From Corallococcus macrosporus (GTDB lineage: Bacteria; Myxococcota; Myxococcia; Myxococcales; Myxococcaceae), in assembly GCF_017302985.1 (NCBI RefSeq), contig NZ_JAFIMU010000007.1, positions 3,399,620 to 3,463,619 of the forward strand: a DNA stretch of 64,000 nt, in the 5' to 3' direction. A program made the position numbers and the translations under genes. Below the pieces are notes generated by a model. That model worked only from the letters and a program-made list of their open reading frames with translations, had not been told where the DNA came from and ran no database searches. Below are positions 1 to 9,360 of the stretch, piece by piece (the first letter of the stretch is position 1; every line of letters starts with the position of its first letter).

Positions 1-1853
1 ACGTCGAAGGGACGGGCCTCCAGCATCTTGAAGAACAGGGCCGCCTTCTCCTGCGTCTCCGGCGGCAGCGCCTTCACGTCGATATCCTTCAGCTCCTCCT
101 GCCACTCCTCCAGGATCTTCGTGTTCGCCTGCGCGATGCCCTCCGGCGGCACGAAGGTGAAGAGGCTCATCACCTGGGAGATGGCGGGGCGCTTCTTCGG
201 GTCGGTCGTCAGCTCCTTGTAGAGGGCCTCCGTCTCCGCCAGGTCCTTCGTGTAGACGGCCAGCGGGTCGCTGGCGATCTTGAAGCGCGCGTTGATTTCA
301 TCCTGCAGCACCACGGACGGCTGGTTCGCCGGCATCAGCGCGCGGGTGTTGTAGTTGAAGCGCACGCCGTAGGGCAGCCGCGCGAAGAAGCCCGCGTCCG
401 CCGGGGGCTCGCCGCTCTTCCACGGGATGGCCGCGCCGCACACCACGGCGACAATCACGCAGCCCACCGCCAGCACCAGGCCGGGGCGCGGGATGCGCAG
501 CTCCTTGCCGGACGCGTTGTTCGCGGGCGGCGGCTTCATGATGCCGATGAGCTTCTGGGGCAGCTCCGGGTTCTTCCGGCCGGCCAGCGCCAGCATCGCC
601 GGGCACCAGGAGAACAGCGTGAAGCCCAGCATCAGCGTGCCCGTGCCGGCCAGGAAGCCGAACTGGGAGAAGCCTTTGAACTCGCTCACCATCAGCACGT
701 AGAACGAACCCGCCACCACCACCGCGGACACCAGCGCCGGACGGCCCGCGTTGATGACCGCGTCGCGGATGGCCACGTCGTAGCGCTTGCCCGCGCCCAG
801 CTCCAGGCGCGTGCGGAAGATGAAGTGGATGCCGTAGTCGATGCCGAACCCCATCAGGATGCCGCCCAGGATGGAGGTGATCATGTTGAGCTCACCCAGC
901 GTCGCGTAGGTGAAGCCCAGCGTGTACAGCGTGCCCGCCACCGTGCCGCTCACCACGATGAGCGTGGGCGCCCACTTGCGGAAGAACGCGATGGTGATGG
1001 CGAAGATGGCGACCAGCGCGATGATGGTGACCGGCTGGAGCGAGTCCTCGATGGCGTACGAGTCGTCCACCGCCGTCTTGTAGGAACCCGTGAAGCCGTA
1101 GGCGACCGTCTTCTTGTCGCCCATCTTGTAGTAGTCCTCCACCAGCTGCACGCCGGCCTTGTTGCTCTTGGAGTACTGCTCCAGGTCCGCGCGCAGCTTG
1201 TCCACGTACAGCTTCGTCTGGCCAATCTGGTTGGTGTCCCACATCGGCTTGATGAGGAGCAGCAGCAGCTTGCGGTCCTGGGAGATGTAGTAGTCGTCCG
1301 CGATGCTCTTGTTGCCAACGCTGGAGTACTTGTCGACCAGGTCCTGCAGGTCCAGCTTCACCGGCTCCGTCTTCTTGATCTCGATGTAGAAGGGGTTCGC
1401 GCGGCGGATCTGATCCTTGAGGAACGCCATGATGCGGCGCTTGCCCTCGGCCAGGTCCTCCGTCTTCACGAACAGCACCATGTTGTTCTGCACGAACTCG
1501 ACGGGGATCTTGTAGGTGATGGAGCGCGCGTGCTCCTTGTCGTTGCCCACCATCACCGCCAGGTCGTCCGCCACCTTCTTGAGCGTGGCCTCGTCATCGC
1601 CGCGCAGCGCGACCATGAAGAAGCCGCTGCCGCCCACCATGTCGATGACGCGCTTGACGTCCTTCACCTCCTGCAGGTCCTGGGAGATGAGGTCCAGCTG
1701 GTTGGAGTTGATGGTCAGCTTCGACGTGCCCCACACGGCCAGGCCGAGCAGCAGCAGCAGCACGGTCATGACGGTGCCGGGGCGCCGGACCAGCATCTCT
1801 GCGTAGGCCAGGGCGAGGCGGGGCGGGGGATGGGACGAGGGATTGCCGCTCAT
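1..1853 (-). CDS. MMPL/RND-family transporter, HpnN-like (C-terminus off window)
   Basis: Membrane lipid exporter of the MMPL branch of the RND superfamily, resembling HpnN, which moves hopanoid-type lipids to the outer membrane; the cargo here is an inference. About 617 residues are visible. A short cytoplasmic N-terminus leads into a first membrane helix (about residues 28-46), then a large periplasmic porter loop, then a bundle of helices containing GFGIDYGIHFIFR near residue 340, the diagnostic G-x3-D-Y-x6-R signature. A second periplasmic loop starts near residue 480 and runs off the window edge. The ATG at 1851-1853 is the first in-frame start and precedes the first helix. It lies downstream of and co-directional with the Gcr-like and MlaC-like genes. 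HpnM (an MlaC relative) and HpnN are commonly adjacent, which supports the lipid-transport reading. Confidence 0.85.
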   Translation of the reverse strand, partial: MSGNPSSHPPPRLALAYAEMLVRRPGTVMTVLLLLLGLAVWGTSKLTINSNQLDLISQDLQEVKDVKRVIDMVGGSGFFMVALRGDDEATLKKVADDLAVMVGNDKEHARSITYKIPVEFVQNNMVLFVKTEDLAEGKRRIMAFLKDQIRRANPFYIEIKKTEPVKLDLQDLVDKYSSVGNKSIADDYYISQDRKLLLLLIKPMWDTNQIGQTKLYVDKLRADLEQYSKSNKAGVQLVEDYYKMGDKKTVAYGFTGSYKTAVDDSYAIEDSLQPVTIIALVAIFAITIAFFRKWAPTLIVVSGTVAGTLYTLGFTYATLGELNMITSILGGILMGFGIDYGIHFIFRTRLELGAGKRYDVAIRDAVINAGRPALVSAVVVAGSFYVLMVSEFKGFSQFGFLAGTGTLMLGFTLFSWCPAMLALAGRKNPELPQKLIGIMKPPPANNASGKELRIPRPGLVLAVGCVIVAVVCGAAIPWKSGEPPADAGFFARLPYGVRFNYNTRALMPANQPSVVLQDEINARFKIASDPLAVYTKDLAETEALYKELTTDPKKRPAISQVMSLFTFVPPEGIAQANTKILEEWQEELKDIDVKALPPETQEKAALFFKMLEARPFD

Positions 1854-1941
1854 GGGCGCGGGACCCTATCGCTGAACGTTCCCGCCCGGAAGCAAAGCCC
1901 GGGATGCCTGTCCGCCCTACCTGCGCGCAGGACAGGGCCTC

Positions 1942-4089
1942 TCACCCGCCGGGAATAACTCCTGGCTGGACCTCCGCCCCGGCGGGGACGGGCTCGTCCC
2001 GGGGCGGGAGGAGGAAGGGACCGGGCTGGCGCAGGAAGCGCAGGGCCATGGCGCCCATGAAGCGCAGGCCCTCGCGCAGCGGCACGTCGCGGGCGCGCAG
2101 GGCCACGCCCAGGGCCAGCGCGAAGGACACGCCGAAGTTGACGACGCCGACGACGAGCACCCCCGCCACGGCCGCCAGGAAGTCCGGCTCCAGGACGGCG
2201 GACGGGCCCAGCGCGCAACCGGCCAGGGTCAGCGACGCGAAGGAGAACGTGACGTGCCGCACGTCCAAGGGCAGGCCGAAGAAGCCGCCCACGCCCGGCG
2301 CCACCGCCAGCAGCACGCCCAGGGTGATGCTGCCGCCCACGCCCGCCGCGTGGTGCATGAGGGCGTCCGCCACGCGCCGCGCCCCGCCCGCGCCCACGAG
2401 CGCGCGCAGCACCCGGTGGTGGGCCAGCGACTCCGGCAGGCGGCGGTAGACGACGAAGTTCTCGAACCAGCCCGCGGCCACGCTGGACGCCCACAGCAGC
2501 ACGCCGGTGAGCGCGGCGTACAGGAGCGTGGCGCTCTTCCACGGGTGCAGCGCGTCCACCACGTGGCGGGCCTGCGCCTGCTCCAGGAACGGGTGGCCCG
2601 TGAACGCCTGGAGGCCCAGCGCCAGCGCCACCGCGACGGGCAGCACGCAGCCCAGGTTGCCCAGGATGGCCGCCAGTTGTGAGCGGGTGACGCGCGGCAC
2701 CAGGGCAATCAGCCGCTCCATGCGCCCGGAGCCCGAGTCCTCGCCCACCGCGGCCGCCAGCGTGGAGGCCGTCATGGACGGCTGCTTGGTGGCCAGGGTG
2801 AGCCCCAGCAGCTGCATCAGCACGAAGCCGCCGGCGTAGTTGAGCGCGACGAAGAGGCCCGCGAAGAAGGGGGCCAGCGGCAGGCCCACCAGGACGAACT
2901 TCAGCGCGGCGGCGAGCGTCGCCACCAGCCCGCCGCCCGCCGCCGAGTGCACCATGTGGTGGTACTCGGCGGGCGTGGAGGTGATGTAGTGCTCGCCGCT
3001 GGTGCCGGTGCGCTCGATGATCTTCCGCGCCATCAGCCGCGTGTTGCGCCGCACCAGCGCGCGCACGGAGCGGTCCGCGTGCGCCAGCCGCAGCAGCTCC
3101 GACAGGAGCGCCAGCGCCTCGCGCCAGCGGGCCTCGCCCCGGGCCGCGCCCAGCACCCGCGCGATGGCCTCCATCCGGTCCAGGCCGCGCCGGATGCGCT
3201 CCAGCCGGTACACCAGGTCCACGCTGACGCCGGAGGACTCCAGCTGCCGCGTGACGGAGCGGGCCACGCCCCGGCAGTCATCCACCGCGCGCGTCAGGTC
3301 CTTGAGCGCGTCCGGGGCCGCGTCGCGGGCCAGCACCACGTCGCACACCATGCGCAGCCGCAGGAACGGGGATGCGCGGAAGGACAGCTCCGGGGTGCGG
3401 TCGCGCACGTCCTCCGCCAGCCCCAGCGCCGCCACCTGCACGCCCAGCATCAGCAGCGCGTCCATCAGGTCGCCGCGCACGCGCGAGGACGGGGTGGGGT
3501 CCGGTGGCGGCGGCTCGCCCACCAGCGCCGTCAGCCGCGCCAGCAGCACCGGGGACAGCGCGCCCAGCCACGCCGCGTCCTCCGGCACCGGGAACAGGCG
3601 CAGGAGCAGCTCGGACAGCTTGCCCGGCTCCGGCGGCGTGGGCAGCACGCCGCGCACGAAGCGGTCCGTCAATTCGGAGAAGAAGCCGTTGCCCGCGCTC
3701 AGGCCCACCTGGGCGAAGAGCTTCAGCCCCCGGCTGCCCGCGCACACCCCGGACACCAGCCGCGTGACGGACGCGCGCAGGGCGGGCTCACCCTCCAGCA
3801 CGCGCACCAGCAGCGCCAGCCGCGAGTTCGTGGGGGAGAGGGTGGGGTCCTCCGCGTCCGTGAGGCCCTGGGCGGGGATGCGGTCGCGCATCCAGTGGAT
3901 CCACCGCGCCACCCACTCCAGGCGCGGCTCCAGGCCGTCACCCGGGACCTCCGACAACAGCCGGAGCAGGTCCCGCACCGCGGGGTGGCCCGGCGCCCGG
4001 GGCGCGTACTGCACACAGAACGCGTCCACCTCGCGCGCGGACGGCGCGCTGCGGGCCCGGAACGGCGGGGCGGGGGTGGAAACGGTCAT
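1942..4089 (-). CDS. Gcr-type 'site-specific recombinase' membrane protein (COG4389/PF10136 family)
   Basis: A 715-aa protein. The first ~370 residues are helical and Arg/Leu-rich. A conserved junction HYITSTPAEYHHMVHSA (about 366-382) follows, then a membrane-embedded C-terminal half with the motif TKQPSMTAS (about 431-439) and at least six hydrophobic segments. This matches the family labelled site-specific recombinase Gcr. The name is historical: no tyrosine or serine recombinase motif is visible and the C-terminal half looks like an integral membrane protein, so an envelope function is more plausible. It sits between the MlaC-like gene (117 bp upstream) and the HpnN-like gene (88 bp downstream), all on the minus strand, suggesting an operon and a role in the same lipid process. 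The family call is good; the function is unknown. Confidence 0.75.
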   Translation of the reverse strand: MTVSTPAPPFRARSAPSAREVDAFCVQYAPRAPGHPAVRDLLRLLSEVPGDGLEPRLEWVARWIHWMRDRIPAQGLTDAEDPTLSPTNSRLALLVRVLEGEPALRASVTRLVSGVCAGSRGLKLFAQVGLSAGNGFFSELTDRFVRGVLPTPPEPGKLSELLLRLFPVPEDAAWLGALSPVLLARLTALVGEPPPPDPTPSSRVRGDLMDALLMLGVQVAALGLAEDVRDRTPELSFRASPFLRLRMVCDVVLARDAAPDALKDLTRAVDDCRGVARSVTRQLESSGVSVDLVYRLERIRRGLDRMEAIARVLGAARGEARWREALALLSELLRLAHADRSVRALVRRNTRLMARKIIERTGTSGEHYITSTPAEYHHMVHSAAGGGLVATLAAALKFVLVGLPLAPFFAGLFVALNYAGGFVLMQLLGLTLATKQPSMTASTLAAAVGEDSGSGRMERLIALVPRVTRSQLAAILGNLGCVLPVAVALALGLQAFTGHPFLEQAQARHVVDALHPWKSATLLYAALTGVLLWASSVAAGWFENFVVYRRLPESLAHHRVLRALVGAGGARRVADALMHHAAGVGGSITLGVLLAVAPGVGGFFGLPLDVRHVTFSFASLTLAGCALGPSAVLEPDFLAAVAGVLVVGVVNFGVSFALALGVALRARDVPLREGLRFMGAMALRFLRQPGPFLLPPRDEPVPAGAEVQPGVIPGG

Positions 4090-4206
4090 GCTCCAGGCGC
4101 TCCGGGAACGGGGAACGCCCGAGCCTACCCGGCCCGCGCCTCCCCCGGAACCCGGAGGGAGGACGAGGGCCTGACTGATTGGCTGCTGAAGGGGGGAACG
4201 GCTGGA

Positions 4207-4803
4207 TTACTTCAGCTTCACCGCACCCAGTTCGTCGTTCTTCTTGCGCATGGCGCCGAGCAGGCCGTCCCAGCCGCCCTCCTTGAAGAGGGGGCGGACC
4301 TGATCATCGCGGATGCCGGTGAGCATGGAGTCACCCAGCACGGACACGTCCACGACCTTCCAGTTGGCGCCCACCTTCTCCACGGCGTACTTCAGCTTCA
4401 TCTCCTGCTTCTTGAGCGGGTGGTTGATGAAGATGGTGGAGCCCACGAGCGCCTTGTCGCCCGTCACCTGCGGCTCGTCGTAGGTGATGGAGTCCAGGTT
4501 CTTGAAGTTCTCGCGGACCTTGGGGAAGGCGATCTTCGCGAAGAGGCTCTGGAACAACTGGGTGAACTCCTTGCGCTGGGCGTCCGTGGCCTTGGTCCAC
4601 TCGTCGCCGAGCAGGAAGAGGCCCTGCTGGTCGCTGCCCAGGTTCTCCAGGGCCTTGAGGTCCTTCTCGTAGCGCACGGACTGCACGACGGTCTTCACCG
4701 GCTTGGTGATGGCTTCGGACGCCTTGGGCGCGGCGAGCGCGGGCACGGCGAAGGTGAGGGCAACCAGGAAGGGGAGGGTGCGGATGCGGGCGTTCAGGTT
4801 CAT
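4207..4803 (-). CDS. MlaC/Ttg2D-like periplasmic lipid-binding protein
   Basis: A 198-aa secreted protein. Residues 1-24 form a signal peptide (hydrophobic LPFLVALTFAVPALA ending in an AxA site). The rest has the length and pattern of the MlaC/Tol_Tol_Ttg2 family (PF05494). It has an N-terminal helical part with the FLLGDEWTKATDAQRKEF segment typical of the 'W..as..qr..F...F' core, and a C-terminal sheet ending in a WKVVDVSV motif (family pattern: W.v.dv.v.G.s). MlaC proteins ferry phospholipids across the periplasm; HpnM is the hopanoid-linked relative. As first gene of a minus-strand group with the Gcr-like and HpnN-like genes, it is probably the soluble carrier for the MMPL transporter. 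It is divergent from metK across 231 bp. Confidence 0.85.
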   Translation of the reverse strand: MNLNARIRTLPFLVALTFAVPALAAPKASEAITKPVKTVVQSVRYEKDLKALENLGSDQQGLFLLGDEWTKATDAQRKEFTQLFQSLFAKIAFPKVRENFKNLDSITYDEPQVTGDKALVGSTIFINHPLKKQEMKLKYAVEKVGANWKVVDVSVLGDSMLTGIRDDQVRPLFKEGGWDGLLGAMRKKNDELGAVKLK

Positions 4804-4957
4804 ATGGGTCGTGACCTCCAGAAGAAGGGCGCGGGTCGTGTAGCCAGGGGAACGCCCGGCGGACCATTAAATTCATCCGGCGGGCGGGCACACCCGGCGC
4901 GTCGGGTCCGCCCGGCCAACGGGCGCTGCCCCCGAATAAAGCCGGGCACCTGCAGGT

Positions 4958-4986
4958 TTGACTCTGCTGGGACCGCACGTTTAGTG
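4958..4986 (+). promoter_or_regulatory. Predicted sigma70-type promoter of metK
   Basis: TTGACT (4958-4963), a 17-bp spacer and TTAGTG (4981-4986) lie 49 bp before the metK ATG. The -35 is one mismatch from consensus; the -10 is weak (TTTAGT with a 16-bp spacer is an alternative). I looked for SAM-I and SAM-II riboswitch signatures in the roughly 40-nt leader and found none; it is too short for a SAM-I aptamer. Confidence 0.5.
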
Positions 4987-5034
4987 TCCGCCCCCTGCGC
5001 TGCGTCACCGAAATAGCGCGAAGCCCGAGACGAC

Positions 5035-6228
<1,194 letters not shown>

Positions 6229-6260
6229 GGCACTTCCGGTAGGCACTCCGGTTGAGCCCA

Positions 6261-6294
6261 CGCGCTCGTCCCTCCTTTGGGGCGAGCGCGTTTT
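6261..6294 (+). terminator. Intrinsic terminator of metK
   Basis: Stem CGCGCTCG (6261-6268) pairs perfectly with CGAGCGCG (6283-6290). An inner CCC/GGG extends the helix, and TTTT follows at once. This is the cleanest rho-independent terminator in the window. Confidence 0.85.
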
Positions 6295-6338
6295 CATTCG
6301 CCGGGCATTCACGGTGGGTGAATTGTTAGGACACGGCC

Positions 6339-7256
6339 ATGCCGACTTCCGGTGCCGCGTCTGGCTGGCGCATCGTGCTGCTCACCGTGGCCCCCGCGGT
6401 GGCGCACGACTTCACGTTGTCGCTGCGGGCCCAGGGACACGAGGTGGTGGCGCTGGTGGTGCCGGCGGGCGTCCGGGGCCTGCGTCCGCTGGACCTGGAG
6501 GGGTGGGCGGAGCTGGGGCGCCTGTTCGAGGCCGCGCCGCCGTCATTGGACGTGCTGCTGGTGAGCGAGCGGGCGCACCTGACGTCCCGGCTGACGGAGC
6601 TGAGGCCGGACCTGCTGCTGTGCTTCTTCTTCCCGTGGAAGCTGCCGCCGGAGTCGCTGGCGCTGCCGCCGCTGGGCGCGGTGAACGTGCACCCCTCGCT
6701 GCTGCCGCGCTACCGGGGGCCGTGCCCGCTGGGGTGGGCGCTGCGCGAGGACGCGCGCGAGGTGGGGCTGACGTTCCACCGCATGGACGCGAGCTTCGAC
6801 ACCGGGCCCGTGCTCGCGCAGGGGACGTTCCCGCTGCGGGACGAGGACACGGAGGAGCTGATCTTCGAGAAGCTGATGCTCGCGTCGCGCCGGCTCCTGC
6901 CGCGCGTGATGGAGCGCGTGGCGCGAGGGGACGTGGGCGAGCGGCAGCTGGAGGCGGCCGCCACCTTCGCGCCCTTCTTCGAGCCCGCGTACCGGGACAT
7001 CGACTGGCATGACAGCGCTCGCGCCGTGCACCTGAAGGTGCGCGCGTGCCGCTTCGCCGCGTGGCGCGAGGGCAACGGCGATGCGAGGGCCCGGCTCCAG
7101 GGCCGCTGGATGCGCGTCCAGCGCACGCGGGCGTGGCGGGGGGAGGACCCTCGCTCGGCGCCGGGCACGCTCCTGGCCCGGCAGGGGGACGAACTGCTGG
7201 TGCAGTGCGGGGATACGCCCCTCTGGGTCGTGTCGCACGAGCCGGAGGTGGGCTGA
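6339..7256 (+). CDS. Formyltransferase-family protein (Fmt-like, substrate uncertain)
   Basis: A 305-aa protein with the folate-dependent formyltransferase fold. The catalytic core NVHPSLLPRYRGPCPLGWAL (residues 112-131) holds the N-x-H-x-S-L-L-P-x-x-R-G motif with catalytic Asn and His. FHRMDASFDTGPVLAQ (about 145-160) supplies the conserved Asp. A roughly 95-residue C-terminal region follows, similar in size to the tRNA-binding domain of methionyl-tRNA formyltransferase. Against true Fmt: the N-terminal MGTPEFA-type motif is missing and the gene is not beside def. It could formylate an amino-sugar or another amine. The start is ATG 6339; no neighbour is obviously co-transcribed other than the TreT-like gene 79 bp downstream. 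Confidence 0.75.
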   Translation: MPTSGAASGWRIVLLTVAPAVAHDFTLSLRAQGHEVVALVVPAGVRGLRPLDLEGWAELGRLFEAAPPSLDVLLVSERAHLTSRLTELRPDLLLCFFFPWKLPPESLALPPLGAVNVHPSLLPRYRGPCPLGWALREDAREVGLTFHRMDASFDTGPVLAQGTFPLRDEDTEELIFEKLMLASRRLLPRVMERVARGDVGERQLEAAATFAPFFEPAYRDIDWHDSARAVHLKVRACRFAAWREGNGDARARLQGRWMRVQRTRAWRGEDPRSAPGTLLARQGDELLVQCGDTPLWVVSHEPEVG

Positions 7257-7335
7257 GCCCACCGCCGCGGGCAGACGGGCGGGGACCGCGGGCGCGTGGG
7301 TGGCGCCTGCGGGCGTGCGGACGCAGACCAAGGGC

Positions 7336-8586
7336 ATGGCGAAGAATCCCAGAGACCCGTCCCCGCTGGTCCAGGTCGAGCACTACGAGCGCTACGTGGG
7401 CGCGGAGGCGGTGGAGCGCATCCTGGAGAAGGCGCGCCCGCTGCAGGACCTGCGGGTCGCGCACGTCAACTCCACGTACTACGGCGGCGGGGTGGCGGAG
7501 CTGCTGTCGCCGCTGACGCTGCTGACGAACAGCGTGGGCATGGCCACGGAGTGGCGGGCCATCCAGGGGCCGCCGGACTTCTTCAACATCACGAAGAAGA
7601 TGCACAACGCGCTGCAGGGCGCGGACATCCACCTGACGCCCATGAAGGCGACCATCTACGAGGAGGTCGTCTACGAGAACGCGGTCCGCAACCGGCTGGA
7701 CCACGACCGCGTCGTCATCCACGACCCGCAGCCGTTGCCCATCGTGCGGCACAGCCGCAAGCGCGGCCCGTGGATCTGGCGCTGCCACGTGGACCTGTCC
7801 CACCCGGAGCCGTCCCTGTGGGCGTACCTCAAGCCGTTCGTGGAGCAGTACGACGCGACGGTGCTGAGCGTCCCGGAGTACGCGCGCGAGCTGTCCGTCC
7901 CGCAGGTGTTCTTCATGCCAGCGATTGATCCGTTCTCCATCAAGAACCGGGAGATGCACGAGGCTGAAATCGAGGAGCGGCTGCGCCACCACCGCATCCC
8001 CACGGACCTGCCGCTGGTGGTGCAGGTGTCGCGCTTCGACCGGTGGAAGGATCCGGAGGGCGTGGTGGCCGCGTGGCGGCTGGCGCGCAAGGAGATGCCG
8101 TGCACGCTGGTGCTGCTGGGCAACATGGCGTCGGACGACCCGGAGGGACAGAAGGTCTACGAGCAGGTGATGCGGCACAAGGACGAGCGGCTGATGGTCC
8201 TCAGCCGCGAGGACACGGCGCTGGTGAACGCGCTCCAGCGCCGCGCGGCGGTGGTGGTGCAGAAGTCGCTGCGAGAGGGCTTCGGGCTGACGGTGGCGGA
8301 GGCGATGTGGAAGGGCACGCCCGTCATCGGCGGGAACGTGGGAGGCATCCGCCACCAGATTGAAGACGGGCACAACGGCTTCCTGGTGGACACGGTGGAC
8401 CAGTGCGCCGCGCGCATCGTGCAGGTGCTGCGCAACCCCAGGCTGCGCCACCAGCTGGGGCACCGCGCGCACGAAACGGTGCGCCGCCGCTTCCTGCTCA
8501 CGCGCTACCTGGAGCAGTACCTGGACCTCTTCAACGCCTTCGAGGCCCGCTACCACCTGCGCCCCTTGCCGCACGTCTCGACGTGA
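7336..8586 (+). CDS. TreT-like trehalose synthase, GT4 glycosyltransferase
   Basis: A 416-aa retaining glycosyltransferase of family GT4, closest in pattern to trehalose glycosyltransferring synthase TreT, which joins NDP-glucose and glucose to make trehalose. N-terminal hallmarks: RVAHVNSTYYGGGVAELL (about residues 40-57). The C-terminal Rossmann domain carries the donor-site E-x7-E motif in REGFGLTVAEAMWKGTPVIG (about 313-332), then GGIRHQIEDGHNGFLV. ATG 7336 is chosen because it follows AAGGGC and gives the family N-terminus; longer in-frame readings overlap the preceding gene. Trehalose would serve as an osmoprotectant or spore carbohydrate, consistent with myxobacterial biology (inference). 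Confidence 0.85.
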   Translation: MAKNPRDPSPLVQVEHYERYVGAEAVERILEKARPLQDLRVAHVNSTYYGGGVAELLSPLTLLTNSVGMATEWRAIQGPPDFFNITKKMHNALQGADIHLTPMKATIYEEVVYENAVRNRLDHDRVVIHDPQPLPIVRHSRKRGPWIWRCHVDLSHPEPSLWAYLKPFVEQYDATVLSVPEYARELSVPQVFFMPAIDPFSIKNREMHEAEIEERLRHHRIPTDLPLVVQVSRFDRWKDPEGVVAAWRLARKEMPCTLVLLGNMASDDPEGQKVYEQVMRHKDERLMVLSREDTALVNALQRRAAVVVQKSLREGFGLTVAEAMWKGTPVIGGNVGGIRHQIEDGHNGFLVDTVDQCAARIVQVLRNPRLRHQLGHRAHETVRRRFLLTRYLEQYLDLFNAFEARYHLRPLPHVST

Positions 8587-8758
8587 GGCCGCGTGCCGCT
8601 TCGCCACGCGGGATGCGCGCGGTGACATGACACGGTGGCGCGTCGCACAGGACCTTCGCGCCAGAAAGACAGACATGGCCTTTCGAGTTGAGGGGCCGCG
8701 AGGGTGGAGGGGCGCGGGCCTGCTGATTGCAATCACAGCCATCCCGGGAGGCAGGGAC

Positions 8759-9166
8759 ATGGCAAGAGCGCAGCGACGTCAGCGGGGCATGACGCTGTTG
8801 GAGATCATGGTCGTCATCACCATCCTGGGGCTCATCGCCGCCGTCGTGGGCGTGTCGGTGCTGGACCAGTTCGGGGATGCGAAGCAGAAACGGGTGAAGC
8901 TGGACTTCGGCTCGCTGGGCCAGGGCCTCCAGCTGTACGCGATGAAGCGGGGGCGGCTGCCGGACACCTCCACGGGGCTGCGCGCGCTGGTGGAGGACCG
9001 CATCCTCACCGAGCTGCCCCGCGACCCGTGGGGCAACGACTACGTGTACACGCTGGACCGGGGCGTGCCGGCCATCGTGTCACTGGGCGCGGATGGCGCT
9101 CCGGGCGGCGACGGGGATGCGCAGGACCTGTCGTCGCTCGACCGGGACGCGCGGTCCCGGGAGTGA
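8759..9166 (+). CDS. GspG-type major pseudopilin
   Basis: A 135-aa type II secretion pseudopilin. A basic leader MARAQRRQRG ends at the prepilin peptidase site before MTLLEIMVVITILGLIA, with the invariant Glu at +5 of the mature chain and a hydrophobic helix for membrane storage and fibre packing. The C-terminal half has the GspG-specific features LPRDPWGNDYVY and a terminal Asp/Gly-rich calcium-site-like segment (GADGAPGGDGDAQDLSSL). ATG 8759 follows GGGAGGCAGGGAC, a strong ribosome-binding site. No other gsp gene is nearby, so it is an orphan that may work with a T2S system elsewhere or substitute for its major pseudopilin. Confidence 0.9.
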   Translation: MARAQRRQRGMTLLEIMVVITILGLIAAVVGVSVLDQFGDAKQKRVKLDFGSLGQGLQLYAMKRGRLPDTSTGLRALVEDRILTELPRDPWGNDYVYTLDRGVPAIVSLGADGAPGGDGDAQDLSSLDRDARSRE

Positions 9167-9182
9167 CGGACGGTCGGGAAAA

Positions 9183-9306
9183 GGGTGCTGCCCGAGTGGA
9201 GAAGCCACGTTGGGTGGCGTGATAGGCCAGGACGGATTCGAACCGTGAGTTCCCTTGAGGGGAACCTTACCAGGGCGTGTAGGGCCTCTTCGGCCGGGCA
9301 GCACTC
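9183..9306 (+). ncRNA. Structured intergenic RNA candidate with 10-bp closing stem
   Basis: GTGCTGCCCG (9185-9194) pairs perfectly with CGGGCAGCAC (9295-9304), extendable to 12 bp with one wobble. Inside lie four further hairpins: GCCAC/GTGGC (9204-9218), ACGG/CCGT (9232-9246), GTTCCC/GGGAAC (9249-9265) and GGCC/GGCC (9283-9295). A rho-independent terminator with T-run on the plus strand follows 15 nt later. Read on the minus strand, GGTTCGAATCC resembles a tRNA T-arm, but no acceptor or anticodon arm of proper length can be built, so I do not call a tRNA. It lies between convergent genes. It matches no RNA family I recognise; strand and function are inferences. Confidence 0.45.
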
Positions 9307-9320
9307 CCAGGGACGCAGGC

Positions 9321-9360
9321 GCCGCGGAAATCCTGACGGGGGATTTTCGCGGGCCTTTTT
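9321..9360 (+). terminator. Intrinsic terminator after the structured RNA
   Basis: The arms GCCGCGGAAATCC (from 9321) and GGATTTTCGCGG (from 9341) form a long stem with one G-T wobble and one bulge, and TTTTT follows at 9356-9360. It terminates plus-strand transcription from the pseudopilin or the RNA element and abuts the stop of the opposing YchJ-like gene. Confidence 0.7.

Noticed and set aside
825..3000. Long open frames on the plus strand opposite the RND and Gcr-like genes
   Set aside because: They are shadow frames of high-GC coding DNA, with His/Arg/Gln/Ala-biased products and no motifs.
1942..4089. A functional site-specific recombinase or mobile element
   Set aside because: Despite the family name, no recombinase catalytic motif, repeats or att-like sites are seen; the protein looks membrane-embedded.
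4964..5034. SAM riboswitch in the metK leader
   Set aside because: Only ~40 nt follow the likely transcription start, and neither the SAM-I four-way junction nor the SAM-II pseudoknot motif is visible.
9220..9310. A tRNA gene on the minus strand suggested by GGTTCGAATCC
   Set aside because: A T-arm-like loop is present, but matched acceptor ends (GGCC..GGCC) are only 62 nt apart, the candidate anticodon loop lacks U33, and the T stem has a mismatch. Folding as a plus-strand multi-hairpin is better.
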